A stretch of 64,000 nucleotides of DNA from Roseimicrobium gellanilyticum (GCF_003315205.1 NZ_QNRR01000015.1:1-64000); one strand, 5' to 3'. Numbered from the stretch's first letter, positions 52,855 to 60,970 are shown. Notes: a model not told the origin generated them from the sequence alone. A program made the numbers and translations.

Positions 52855-53203
52855 GTCTCTTCACAGTGGCTGCTATGCCGTCTCCGCGCGCGAGGTCGCG
52901 GCGGTGCGGCTGGGGGTGGGACGCGGGGCGCGGCATGAGATCATCCTGCGCAGCGGCGTGCGGCTGCCGGTGCCGTATGCGCAGGCCACGCTGCTGGCAG
53001 ACAAGATCTGGGATGGTGTGTGGCCGGATGGCGCCACGCGATGCCCACGCAAAAAAACGCGGATCACCACGCGCTCCCGTGCCCGTGCCCGTGCGCCATC
53101 GCAGGCTGCGAGCGGACCCATCCGGCAGGCCATCATCCACACCCTCACGAGGGAAGCACAAACTCCGAGCTCAAGACAGACACGCCCACACCATGAATGC
53201 TGA
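52847..53203 (+). CDS. Small module protein, 118 aa, GTG start
   Basis: Start at GTG 52847, with a perfect AAAGGAGG ending 8 bp upstream. The N-terminal half is a compact alpha/beta piece (GCYAVSAREVAAVRLGVGRG; RSGVRLPVPYAQATLLADKI; WDGVWPDGATRCP). The C-terminal half is Arg/Thr-rich and basic, which may bind nucleic acid. It overlaps the upstream gene by 8 bp and the downstream gene by 11 bp, implying translational coupling. Confidence 0.68.
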   Translation: MAESLHSGCYAVSAREVAAVRLGVGRGARHEIILRSGVRLPVPYAQATLLADKIWDGVWPDGATRCPRKKTRITTRSRARARAPSQAASGPIRQAIIHTLTREAQTPSSRQTRPHHEC

Positions 53204-53579
53204 CATCACCCATTTGAAGACCCGTGCTGAGCAGGCTGTGCCCATGTGGCCGAAGCGCAAACCCGGCCCCGTGGGACGCTGGAGCCCACTGTGGCCGGTG
53301 TATGCGGACCTGCGGCGCAAGGGCTTCACCATCCGCGAGGCCATCGACTGGCTCATCCGCGAAGGCGCGGTGCCGGCGAACGACCGGAAGAAGGCGGAGT
53401 ACGGCCTGCCCATGGTGGACTCCCGCCGTCGTCGTGGAGAGGTCCCGGCCAGCGGAGTGGAGCCCGGGCTGAAACCCAGGAAGAAGACATCTGCCGCCAC
53501 TCCCACCGCCGCCCTCGCCACCAAATCCCCACGACGCACGCTCTCCGTGGCCCAGCCAGTCGCCAGGCAGGATGCCTGA
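53193..53579 (+). CDS. Small module protein, 128 aa
   Basis: From ATG 53193: WSPLWPVYADLRRKGFTIRE, AIDWLIREGAVPANDRKKAE. A helix-rich N-terminal domain resembles a small DNA-binding or phage-accessory fold, followed by a basic Thr/Ala/Arg tail. Overlaps the preceding gene by 11 bp. Function unknown. Confidence 0.65.
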   Translation: MNADITHLKTRAEQAVPMWPKRKPGPVGRWSPLWPVYADLRRKGFTIREAIDWLIREGAVPANDRKKAEYGLPMVDSRRRRGEVPASGVEPGLKPRKKTSAATPTAALATKSPRRTLSVAQPVARQDA

Positions 53580-53626
53580 CACCTGCAGTCAGGCTGGAAC
53601 CCCAACCTCCGCAGTTCCTATCCATC

Positions 53627-53730
53627 CATCATTCCATCATTCCATCATTCCATCATTCCATCATTCCATCATTCCATCATTCCATCATTCCATCATTCCA
53701 TCATTCCATCACTCCATCACTCCATCATTC
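53627..53730 (+). repeat. 8-bp tandem array (ATTCCATC)n
   Basis: About twelve units of ATTCCATC, drifting to ACTCCATC at the 3' end. It stops 7 bp before ATG 53737 of the next small gene. Confidence 0.95.
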
Positions 53731-53736
53731 CCTCTC

Positions 53737-53874
53737 ATGTCCTCCTATACCCTATTGCAACTTCTCCATGCGCTGGATCCCCTTCATGCGCCGTGGCCAG
53801 TGGCGCTCCTCATGCTGCTGGCGGCCATCTTCCTCGGCCGTCGCCTGTGGAGGATGCTGTGGAGGGAGAGCTGA
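53737..53874 (+). CDS. Single-pass membrane microprotein, 45 aa
   Basis: MSSYTLLQLLHALDPLHAPW then PVALLMLLAAIFLGRRLWRM. One hydrophobic helix with a basic C-terminal flank, resembling a small holin-like or accessory membrane protein. The ATG comes right after the ATTCCATC array. Confidence 0.55.
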   Translation: MSSYTLLQLLHALDPLHAPWPVALLMLLAAIFLGRRLWRMLWRES

Positions 53875-53890
53875 GGGTTGATTGTCTATG

Positions 53891-54025
53891 GTTGATGGTT
53901 GATAGCCTGAGAAGCGCGAGGCCCCAACTGACCGTGCCAGCACCTGATGCGAAGCGTCGAGGGGGGCGATGCCAATGCAGCAAGGATGAAAGCCCTCCGC
54001 AGACCTCAGGCTATCAACCATCAAC
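53891..54025. repeat. 135-bp element with 21-bp perfect inverted ends
   Basis: GTTGATGGTTGATAGCCTGAG (53891-53911) is exactly reverse-complemented at 54005-54025. The ends are built from the heptamer GGTTGAT. The 93 bp between is unrelated to the neighbours. No gene is seen in the surrounding 53875-54378. Confidence 0.85.
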
Positions 54026-54378
54026 TCTCAACCATCAACCTTCCCCCCTTTGCCCCGGAGGGACGTACGCTGAGCGATATCCGGCGGTGAGGACCTTGCG
54101 TTCTGGTCTTCATCCGCTGCGGAAGATGGGCAGGTGAGAGAGGCGACATCAGACTCCTGCGTCGTCGTCATTTCCAGGAGCCGGTCGCCGTCCTGCCCCA
54201 CTTCATCCCCGGGCCACGACGCCCCACACAAGCCAGCGCCCTCCGGGGCATCCCCCCTCTTTGGGGATTTCAGATTGGAAATTTGAAATCTCAGATTCGG
54301 ACAGCACGCCCCCAAGGGAACCCTTTCACCCCACAGATACTACACCATCCTATACCCTACTACACCCTCGCTACACCC

Positions 54379-54687
54379 ATGAGCACGCCCCAGGATTGGA
54401 ATGATGATGATGATGCCGCCGCTGCTGCTGAACATAACGAAATGGAAGACGCCTTCGAAGATGCGGACGAGCACAACTATGATGATGAGGACGACGGCGA
54501 CGGCGATTACGATTACGACTACGAGGATGATGATGAGCCGGTGGTCGATAAGGAAGGCCGGCCTGAGGATCTCGCTGCGCCGGGAGGCTGTCTCTGGACG
54601 GTAGTGGCCGCCCTGGCGGTCTGGATGGCCGTGTCCCTTGCGGTGCTGTGCTTGTGCCTGTGCATGGCACCCGGCGCGGGGAGGTGA
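54379..54687 (+). CDS. Very acidic single-pass membrane protein, 102 aa
   Basis: MSTPQDWNDDDDAAAAAEHN, then a run of Asp, Glu and Tyr (DEDDGDGDYDYDYEDDDE, about residues 38-55), then a hydrophobic helix LWTVVAALAVWMAVSLAVLC. The acidic head (residues 1-67) would face the cytoplasm or periplasm with the helix at the C-terminus. Such acidic heads can mimic DNA or bind cations (speculative). Confidence 0.6.
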   Translation: MSTPQDWNDDDDAAAAAEHNEMEDAFEDADEHNYDDEDDGDGDYDYDYEDDDEPVVDKEGRPEDLAAPGGCLWTVVAALAVWMAVSLAVLCLCLCMAPGAGR

Positions 54688-54771
54688 GCGCGCAGAGCTG
54701 CATGCCACATGTCACGGAGCTTTCCACCTTCAACCCTCTTTCTTCACTTCAATATCCAACCTTTGTCCCTT

Positions 54772-55317
54772 ATGCAAAACACGACTGAAACCTTTTCCTC
54801 CCCTCCCCTTTCCACCACGGCAGCTGAGACGCCCGTGAACATCGCAACGACTCCATCTCCGCCTGCATGCGCTGAAGGGACAGCCGCACCCGCCGGCACA
54901 CTCACCACCCTCCCGGGCAAGCCTTCCGCGCTCATTCGCGTAGCGCTGGCGGACCTGCGGAAGGTGGAGGCGCTGCCGGATATCTATCGGGTGAATATGG
55001 ATGTGTGGCATCGCGAGCATCGTGCAGATGCGGTGTGCGAGGTGTGCCTGGCAGGGTCCATGATTTCACAGAGCCTCGGCGCCCAGCCGGGAGAGCATCG
55101 GGGGCCGGAGGACTTCGACCAGGAGACGACGTGGAAGCTTTATGCGCTGAATGAATTCCGCGTGGGCAATGTATACGATGGCCTGACCTATCTGGACCGT
55201 TCGGACCTGTGGCTCGGCGCGGACACGCGGACTATCACGGAGTACACCACGAGTCCGTCGGGATTTCACCGGGATATGCAGAAGCTGGCGGGCGACCTGG
55301 AAGCGGTGGGGCTGTGA
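54772..55317 (+). CDS. Module protein with CxxC-like centre, 181 aa
   Basis: From ATG 54772. A Thr/Pro/Ala-rich N-terminus (1-50) is followed by KPSALIRVALADLRKVEALP, VNMDVWHREHRADAVCEVCL (CEVC) and WKLYALNEFRVGNVYDGLTY. The folded part appears complete to the stop. Phage-type hypothetical proteins with this W-H-x-x-H...CxxC arrangement exist, but I cannot name one. Confidence 0.68.
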   Translation: MQNTTETFSSPPLSTTAAETPVNIATTPSPPACAEGTAAPAGTLTTLPGKPSALIRVALADLRKVEALPDIYRVNMDVWHREHRADAVCEVCLAGSMISQSLGAQPGEHRGPEDFDQETTWKLYALNEFRVGNVYDGLTYLDRSDLWLGADTRTITEYTTSPSGFHRDMQKLAGDLEAVGL

Positions 55318-55431
55318 ACGGTGAGCGGTGCGACGGTAAGCGGTAGGACGGTGGGGTTCCAAGGGGAACATGACGTCGCCCGTTGCTTGCCATCCGATGC
55401 CGCAAAGAAGCGGGGCCTACTGAACCCGTCA

Positions 55432-55535
55432 CACCGTCACACCGTCACACCGTCACACCGTCACACCGTCACACCGTCACACCGTCACACCGTCACACCG
55501 CTCACCGCTCACCGCTCACCGCTCACCGCTCACCG
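55432..55535 (+). repeat. Tandem array: 8-mer ACACCGTC then 7-mer ACCGCTC
   Basis: About nine octamer units switch directly to five heptamers. The array ends 8 bp before ATG 55543. The short GGTGAGCGGTG at about 55320-55331, just after the previous stop, is the reverse complement of the heptamer part, so the interval has inverted ends. Confidence 0.95.
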
Positions 55536-55542
55536 CACCCCA

Positions 55543-55860
55543 ATGTCCTCGCGCTTTGCACTTCCCGCCACTGAGGCAGCATCTGATGCACACACCGTCG
55601 CCTACCACCAGACGCATACCGTGTATGGATTGCCGGCGTGCCCGCTGTGTGGCTGGCGCTCGATGATTGTGCGCAGCTACGGCCGCCACCGGGAAGGACG
55701 CAGCTACTATGTGGTGTGCGACCACTGCGCAGAGGTGGAGGGAAACGGCAGCCTGGAAGGACCCGTGTGTGAGTCCGCCGAGCTGGCGGGGAAGGCATTC
55801 AATCAAGCGATGCGGAAGTACGCTGAGTCCTTCATGCGCGGTGATGGCGGGGAGTATTGA
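55543..55860 (+). CDS. Lar-like zinc-ribbon protein, 105 aa
   Basis: LPACPLCGWRSMIVRSYGRH, then RSYYVVCDHCAEVEG, then a closing helix (ESAELAGKAFNQAMRKYA). Two CxxC knuckles plus a terminal amphipathic helix match the layout of phage Lar-family (restriction alleviation-like) zinc ribbons. In phages these counter host restriction; here the role is inferred from shape only. Confidence 0.7.
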   Translation: MSSRFALPATEAASDAHTVAYHQTHTVYGLPACPLCGWRSMIVRSYGRHREGRSYYVVCDHCAEVEGNGSLEGPVCESAELAGKAFNQAMRKYAESFMRGDGGEY

Positions 55861-56986
55861 GATGCGAGGGCTTCGGGCCGGAGGCTTCAGGCTTGGACCT
55901 TGGAGCTTGAGGAGGAAGCAACTTGTGAAGGGGCGAATGACGATGATGATCAAGATGAGCAACAAGGCGAGGTGGAGTGACCCTTGGGCGCGCGGGATTT
56001 CGCGCGAGGTTCTGACCTGCGTGGATGGGAGCGCGTCTTCCGCTGGCAGGCATGATCTTTGGGAAGCGGGGGCCTTCGAATGCGTGCCAGCAGCCATGCT
56101 TCGTGCTGTGCCTGACGCTCCACCCGTTGGCACGGCTTCGTGCCGTCATGTCGTGGGCCTTGGCACGGGTTTTGTGGAACGCTTCCAGCGTTCTCATCCC
56201 GCGCTCGGTTCACCCAGGGTGGCGCTCGCGATGCGAGCTGACCCTGGGCTGCGCAGTGTGCAACGCCTTCGGCGTACCACGAAGGCTGTGCAGCAGGCGG
56301 CGGCGATGGTTGCACCCGCTCGCAAGGTCAGGCGTCCTGACGGTTTAGCGACTTCGTCGCGGCAAAGCGTCCAGCAGGCTGCACTTTGGGAAAGCGGTCC
56401 CGCTCTGCGCATGTGCGTCAGGATTAGAAACGGCGTGATATACACAGACAGATTCGAACGCTGTGACGCGAAGCGTCCCTGGACTGCGCGCAGCCCTGCT
56501 GCCGCTTTCCCGAAGTGCAGCCTGCTGCACGCTCCACTGCGACGAAGTCGCCAAGCGTTATGGACACATCTTACCACGAGCCAGTGTCAACATCGCCACA
56601 GCAGGCTGTGGACTCTCCAAAGCGGCAGCAGGGCTGCGCGCAGTCCAAGGTGGCTTCGCCACACAAGTTGCCCTATGGGCGGGGTGGTGAGGCTGTTGGA
56701 AGGTGAGGTCGGCCCAATCAAGAGAAGCTACATCAAATGCTCGACGACTTATCCTCACGTTCATGCGCACAGCGGGACTTTGCACGTGCTATGCCTCCGG
56801 CGTAACGGGAGGCGGGTGCGAAGCGGCAGAAGGTGGAGCGTCAGGCACAGCGGGTGGTGTGGGTGCTGGCAGGTGGTGGAAGGCCCTCGCTTACCAGAGC
56901 AATTGGATGCGCATGAGAAGGATGAATCTGGGTGTGATGGTATATCCACACATGATATCTCCTCTGCTACCAAGTCCTCACACTGA
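55861..56986. repeat. Field of dispersed repeats without a gene
   Basis: Contains an element like the 9299-9572 family (56160-56285: GTGGAACGCTTCCAGCGTTC, CCCAGGGTGGCGCTCG, CAACGCCTTCGGCGTA), a piece related to the 14160-14655 repeats (56350-56640, CAGCAGGCTGCACTT and its inverse) and repeat B copy 7 at 56834-56890. A long plus-strand open frame across it (55667-56986) is produced by the repeats and is not coding. Confidence 0.7.
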
Positions 56987-57100
56987 GGGGGCAGGAGTGC
57001 CCCCCGATCCTTGGGGCTCGGGCTGCGCCCTCGCCAGCGAGCCGATGACTACTGACTACTGACTACTGACTACTGACTACTGACCACTGTCCACTGACTA
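56987..57100 (+). repeat. Conserved 60-bp block plus heptamer array, copy 1
   Basis: The block GGGGGCAGGAGTGC, GATCCTTGGGG, CTCGGGCTGCGCCCTCGCC, AGCGAGCCG is followed by about seven TGACTAC heptamers (57046-57100, ending TGACCACTGTCCACTGACTA). The same block and array type recur at 57980-58141. The array ends 6 bp before ATG 57106. Confidence 0.9.
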
Positions 57101-57105
57101 CCAAC

Positions 57106-57501
57106 ATGAATACGCCGATGCACGAATACCGAGGCAGGCACGCGCCACACCAGCCGTGTCCGCAACTCCACCTGCACTCCCCTACTCTGGATGCGGTCAT
57201 CGAGAGGCTCTGCCTGGTGAATGATGTGAGCTGCATGCATGAAGCCATACGCCTGGTGGATGCGATGCGCCCGCCGATGGCCATCACAACGATGGGCGAT
57301 CTCTTTGCTCACGTGGATGCGTTCGAGGACGAGAACGAGAACGAGGAGAGGGATGATGGATGCGAGATCTGCGGGGTGCGCTGCTCCAGCACGGCGCATG
57401 CGCCGTATCCGGGACTGTGTGTGCGCTGCACGGCGAAGGTGCAGCATCTGCAAATGCAGAAGCGCCCCCCGCAGCAGAAAGGAGGTGGGGAGTTGCGATG
57501 A
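57106..57501 (+). CDS. Module protein with C-terminal zinc ribbon, 131 aa
   Basis: MNTPMHEYRGRHAPHQPCPQ, then a helical region (LDAVIERLCLVNDVSCMHEA), an acidic stretch (EDENENEERDDG) and CEICGVRCSSTA...GLCVRCTAK, two CxxC pairs of a zinc ribbon. A good ribosome-binding site is not evident, as the heptamer array runs up to the ATG. It overlaps the next gene by ATGA. Confidence 0.7.
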   Translation: MNTPMHEYRGRHAPHQPCPQLHLHSPTLDAVIERLCLVNDVSCMHEAIRLVDAMRPPMAITTMGDLFAHVDAFEDENENEERDDGCEICGVRCSSTAHAPYPGLCVRCTAKVQHLQMQKRPPQQKGGGELR

Positions 57502-57680
57502 ATCGGCTCACCAAACCTCAACCAGAGCCGATGACGGCATTGGAATATGCGCGGCGTCACGCCGATGCGTGCGTGAAGGCGGATGTGGTGCCGGGGCCAG
57601 GTGTTCCGGATGGGGATGCCTGTGATGCGGTGGAGGCATCGCATACGCCGGATAAGCGGGACGATGGTTCGCCTCAATAA
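57498..57680 (+). CDS. Small module protein, 60 aa
   Basis: MNRLTKPQPEPMTALEYARR HADAC, then an acidic, Pro/Gly-rich tail. The ATG overlaps the previous stop (ATGA), and GGAGG lies 12 bp upstream. Function unknown. Confidence 0.5.
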   Translation: MNRLTKPQPEPMTALEYARRHADACVKADVVPGPGVPDGDACDAVEASHTPDKRDDGSPQ

Positions 57681-57686
57681 GCTGAC

Positions 57687-57860
57687 ATGTCTGGTCCGAA
57701 GATACAGGCAGCTCGCAGGCCGAGGGGCTGCCACGAGGGCGCTCCGCTGGATGCTGGAGATCCGTGGTTCAAGAGCATGCGAGATGCGGTCCGCGTGTCA
57801 GCTCACCGGCTCCGCACCGCGCTCCAAAGCGCTTCGCGCAAGGTGGTGCACTGTCGCATG
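57687..57860 (+). pseudogene. Possible truncated small gene
   Basis: MSGPKIQAARRPRGCHEGAP and LDAGDPWFKSMRDAVRVSA read like the start of a protein. The frame then runs into repeat-like sequence (CTCCAAAGCGCTTCGCGCAAGG, also at 40386 and 42318) and continues open to 58046 without protein character. Confidence 0.3.
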
Positions 57861-57979
57861 CATTCGATGCGTGGGATGCGCGCCCGCCGGTACTTTGTCT
57901 GGGTCTGGGTCTGGCTCTGCATTTCTCACCGCAGTCGCAACCGTCATGCACATGCAGGGGTGCATCGCAAGGCTCCCAT

Positions 57980-58141
57980 GGGGGCAGGAGTGCTCCCGAT
58001 CCTTGGGCTCGGGCTGCGCCCTCGCCAGCGAGCCGGTGACCGATGACCGATGACCGATGACTACTGACTACTGACTACTGACTACTGACCAGTGACCAGT
58101 GACCAGTGACCAGTGACCCATGACCCATGACCCATGACCAC
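57980..58141 (+). repeat. Conserved 60-bp block plus heptamer array, copy 2
   Basis: The same block as 56987-57045 is followed by 15 heptamers in four homogeneous groups, in order: CGATGAC (about 3), CTACTGA (about 4), CCAGTGA (about 5) and CCCATGA (about 3), 58037-58141. All share the TGA core at fixed phase while the other bases change group by group. The array lies 50 bp upstream of the replication gene. Confidence 0.92.
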
Positions 58142-58191
58142 ACCCCAGCCAGGCGACGTGCCCGTCCACCCATCTTTTATCCATTCGACTT

Positions 58192-59148
58192 ATGCCTTGT
58201 GAAACTCAAGAACTCCATCGTGATGCGCCGGCGTTTGACTTCTACTGCGAGCGCTGGACGCACGGCACGCGGCACCTGACGAAGGTGGAACGCTGCGACT
58301 ACCTGGACCTGCTGCTGCACCAGTGGACGAATGACGGCCTGCCGGCGGACCTGGATCTGCTCGCCCGGTTGGTGGGGTATCGCAAAGGCTCGCAGATATC
58401 GCCTCTGGTGCTGGAGAAATTCCCCGTGGCAGCGGATGGGAAGCGGCGGAACGTGCGGCTGGAGACGGAGCGCGTGAAGCAGCGGGACCGCATCCGCAGC
58501 AAGCGGCAGGGCGCGGCCAAGACGAACGAACGACGCTGGGGAAGCAAGGCTGGAAAGGGGCGGGTGCCATCGCAGAACGAGTCTCATAGCGATGCGATAT
58601 CGAGTCGCATAGCGACTCGCTCAGCGACGATTGAGCGACACGATATCGAGTCGCCACCACTCACCACCCACCACCCACCCGGAGATCCTGATATCTATCT
58701 ATCTGTACCCCCGGAGGGGGCTGGCTGGCCGAAGACAGAGGACCAATGTCGTTCCATGGCTGCAGTTCATGGAGTAGACCCGGAGTATGCGGCCACCGTC
58801 TGGAATCAACATGAGTCCACGGGCGACTACACCCAGAAAGACCAGCATGGCAATGCGAGGCCGATATTGAAGTTTGCCAGCTACCTGAAGTTCCGCTGGA
58901 ACTGCCGGTCGAGAAGGAATGACGACGCCAAAGCCCTGGAAAAGACGAAGGCAGAGCTGCGGCGCCAGGGGATGACGCAGAAAGCACCGCCATCAGCGCA
59001 CATGCAGAGTCGTGATGGTGGGACTGTTGCGGCCGGTGTCCGAGCATCAGCACGTGATGTGCGAACACAGCGGTCCGGTGAAATCCCGACGGATGTGAGC
59101 ATGGACAAGGTGAAGGTCTATCGATTGGAGGATTGTGAGCATGAGTGA
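58192..59148 (+). CDS. DUF1376-type phage replication protein, 318 aa
   Basis: FDFYCERWTHGTRHLTKVER, CDYLDLLLHQWTNDGLPADL, DLLARLVGY is the DUF1376 signature, an N-terminal winged-helix domain found in phage and plasmid replication initiators. A basic linker follows (RSKRQGAAKTNERRWGSKAG). The C-terminal domain (about 195-260; QCRSMAAVHGVDPEYAATVW, ILKFASYLKFRWNCR) resembles the helicase-binding part of such proteins. It overlaps the helicase-loader gene by 8 bp, forming the replication pair of the module. Confidence 0.82.
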   Translation: MPCETQELHRDAPAFDFYCERWTHGTRHLTKVERCDYLDLLLHQWTNDGLPADLDLLARLVGYRKGSQISPLVLEKFPVAADGKRRNVRLETERVKQRDRIRSKRQGAAKTNERRWGSKAGKGRVPSQNESHSDAISSRIATRSATIERHDIESPPLTTHHPPGDPDIYLSVPPEGAGWPKTEDQCRSMAAVHGVDPEYAATVWNQHESTGDYTQKDQHGNARPILKFASYLKFRWNCRSRRNDDAKALEKTKAELRRQGMTQKAPPSAHMQSRDGGTVAAGVRASARDVRTQRSGEIPTDVSMDKVKVYRLEDCEHE

Positions 59149-59857
59149 GAGGTTGTTGTGCTGTTCACGCTGTGGCGGGCCTGTGGAAGGCGTGGATGCG
59201 ATGGAGGCGGAGGCCCTGCGCTCCGTCTTCAACCGCGCTCCGCTGTTGCTGTGCGGGCCTTGTGAAAAGGCGGATGCGGAAGAGCTGGCGAAGAAGCGGG
59301 CGCCACGGCAGGCTCGTGTGCCCCAGGCGTGGCCGGAGGAGTGGCCCCGGCGATCCATCGCCGACCTGGAACATTTCAGAGAGGCTCCGCTGCGCATGGC
59401 ACGCACGATTCAAAAGAACATCGAGGCGAACCGTGGCACCTTCGTGATCCTCGGCGATCGTGGCCGTGGGAAGACGGTGATGGCCACTTGGCTGGCGGAG
59501 CAGCGCCGGCAGCAGGGTCAGAGCCCGGGTGTATATGTGCGCTCGCACGATCTCTTCGCCACCATCCGCCGCGCCTGGCACCCGCAGAGCAAGGAGGATG
59601 AATGGGCCGTATTGGAACATTATCGCAAAACCCCGTTCCTCGTGATCGATGAATTCCAGGAGCGCAGCGAGAGCGAGTGGGAGAACCGCACCCTGGTGAA
59701 CATCCTCGACCACCGCCACGGCAACATCCTGCCGACCGTGCTGATAGCCAATCTCTCCGCCGACGCCTTCGGCAAATCCGTGGGCGCCTCCATGGTCGAC
59801 CGCATCTCCCAGACCGGCGGGATCGTGGAGTGCGGGTGGGGTGGATTGAGGGGGTGA
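59141..59857 (+). CDS. DnaC-like helicase loader (AAA+ ATPase), 238 aa
   Basis: N-terminal zinc knuckles (C8-x2-C11, C38-x2-C41) precede a compact AAA+ ATPase: Walker A GDRGRGKT (105-112), Walker B FLVIDEF (D170, E171), a sensor ILPTVLIANLS and a C-terminal arginine-finger region. DnaC/DnaI/IstB-like loaders place the replicative helicase; pairing with a DUF1376 gene is the usual phage arrangement. ATG 59141 is preferred over GTG 59135. Confidence 0.88.
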   Translation: MSERLLCCSRCGGPVEGVDAMEAEALRSVFNRAPLLLCGPCEKADAEELAKKRAPRQARVPQAWPEEWPRRSIADLEHFREAPLRMARTIQKNIEANRGTFVILGDRGRGKTVMATWLAEQRRQQGQSPGVYVRSHDLFATIRRAWHPQSKEDEWAVLEHYRKTPFLVIDEFQERSESEWENRTLVNILDHRHGNILPTVLIANLSADAFGKSVGASMVDRISQTGGIVECGWGGLRG

Positions 59858-59912
59858 TGAGCCTGCGTGAGCAGCAGGCAGCGAGTGATGGAGAGGCAGT
59901 GGGCGTGCTCCA

Positions 59913-60491
59913 TCACTTCATCGGGCCCGTCTTCATGGGAACGAGGTAGTATTCCGGTGGCCGGTACGAGCGGACGCCGGGCTTGCGGAAGCGCCAGGTG
60001 ATGCGGTCGAACCACATGCTGAACTCGGTCCACTTCTGCTGGGTCGCGGTGTAGCTCTCGACCTTGCCGACGAGTTTGGCGGGATCGAGGTGATGGGAGT
60101 TCATCCAGTTTCTCGGCACATCGATCTCGATCTGCATGACGCCATAAGCCGGCACGGGAGGTGTGGGCTTTTCCACCCTGACGAGCCCTGTGAAGGTGAA
60201 TTTGCTGTACATGCCGTACTCGGTATCCAGCGCACCCTGGGTCGCCAGTCGCAGCTCGCGCAGATACACGGGATAGGGCCGCACATTCCGCACCTCAATG
60301 CGGTAAGGCACCATAGACGTCATCGAGGGATCCGCCGGGTCCAAGAGCTTCATCCGTGGCGTGCCCTGCCCGAGGTAGCGCAACTCAAACGCATGCATCG
60401 AGCTCCAGGAGAGCACGATATACACTGCGGGCATGCCCAGCAACAGCAGGCACAAGACAAAGCCCAGCAGAATCTTGAGGCGGTGGGACAT
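59913..60491 (-). CDS. Membrane-anchored protein, 192 aa
   Basis: MSHRLKILLGFVLCLLLLGM is an N-terminal membrane anchor. The rest is beta-rich (YRIEVRNVRPYPVYLRELRL; PPVPAYGVMQIEIDVPRNW), like a small immunoglobulin- or C2-type domain, with a basic C-terminus. Last of four minus-strand genes after two secretins, so it could be an accessory secretion component (inference). Confidence 0.72.
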   Translation of the reverse strand: MSHRLKILLGFVLCLLLLGMPAVYIVLSWSSMHAFELRYLGQGTPRMKLLDPADPSMTSMVPYRIEVRNVRPYPVYLRELRLATQGALDTEYGMYSKFTFTGLVRVEKPTPPVPAYGVMQIEIDVPRNWMNSHHLDPAKLVGKVESYTATQQKWTEFSMWFDRITWRFRKPGVRSYRPPEYYLVPMKTGPMK

Positions 60492-60514
60492 GGCCCTCCA
60501 TACCTCACTCCCCT

Positions 60515-60970
60515 CTACTTCGCCACTGAAGGTGGTGGCTTGGGATTCGCTCTCACTTCATAGGTGGGAGGTGGGGTGCTTCGGGATACGGTGGTGACTT
60601 GGGGATTGCGGACGCGGACGTGGCTGCGGACGGCGGGTTCTTGGTAGGGTGGGTCGATGAGTTTCCAGCCGCAGAAGCGGAGGCCGAAGGGGGTGTCCTC
60701 CATGTAGACTTCCCAGGTGCCCCAGTGGGCGGTCCAGATTTCCTTGGTCCACCAGTAGTCGGCGTAGACCCAGACCTCACCGTTCTGGTGCTTGTTGAAG
60801 TAGGTGGGTGAGCCCATTTCCTCCTTCACTTCGATGGGCGTGGCGCCGAGGCGGAGGTTGGCGGGATTGCCACCCAGCTTGTAGGGCAGGACGCTCTGGC
60901 AGGAGGTGAACGCGGCGGCGCAGAGGACCAGCGCGGCCAGTCTGAGGCAGGGCTTCAATAGCGTGGACAT
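60515..60970 (-). CDS. BamE/SmpA-like lipoprotein, 151 aa
   Basis: From ATG 60970: MSTLLKPCLRLAALVLCAAA, lipobox AAFTSC, so a lipid-anchored outer- or inner-membrane protein. LGGNPANLRLGATPIEVKEE, MGSPTYFNK..GEVWVYADYW matches the BamE-like pattern (lr.G.s..ev...lG.Pt......W.Y). It follows a secretin gene by 77 bp. A small lipoprotein beside a secretin invites the idea of a pilotin; sequence does not prove it. The C-terminal Pro-rich tail is variable. Confidence 0.75.
   Translation of the reverse strand: MSTLLKPCLRLAALVLCAAAFTSCQSVLPYKLGGNPANLRLGATPIEVKEEMGSPTYFNKHQNGEVWVYADYWWTKEIWTAHWGTWEVYMEDTPFGLRFCGWKLIDPPYQEPAVRSHVRVRNPQVTTVSRSTPPPTYEVRANPKPPPSVAK

Noticed and set aside
55667-56986. 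Long plus-strand open frame of about 440 codons
   Set aside because: It runs through the Lar-like gene in another frame and then through dispersed repeats; the translation has no protein-like pattern.
55432-58141. CRISPR-like arrays
   Set aside because: Units are 7-8 bp and contiguous with no spacers; no cas gene is present.
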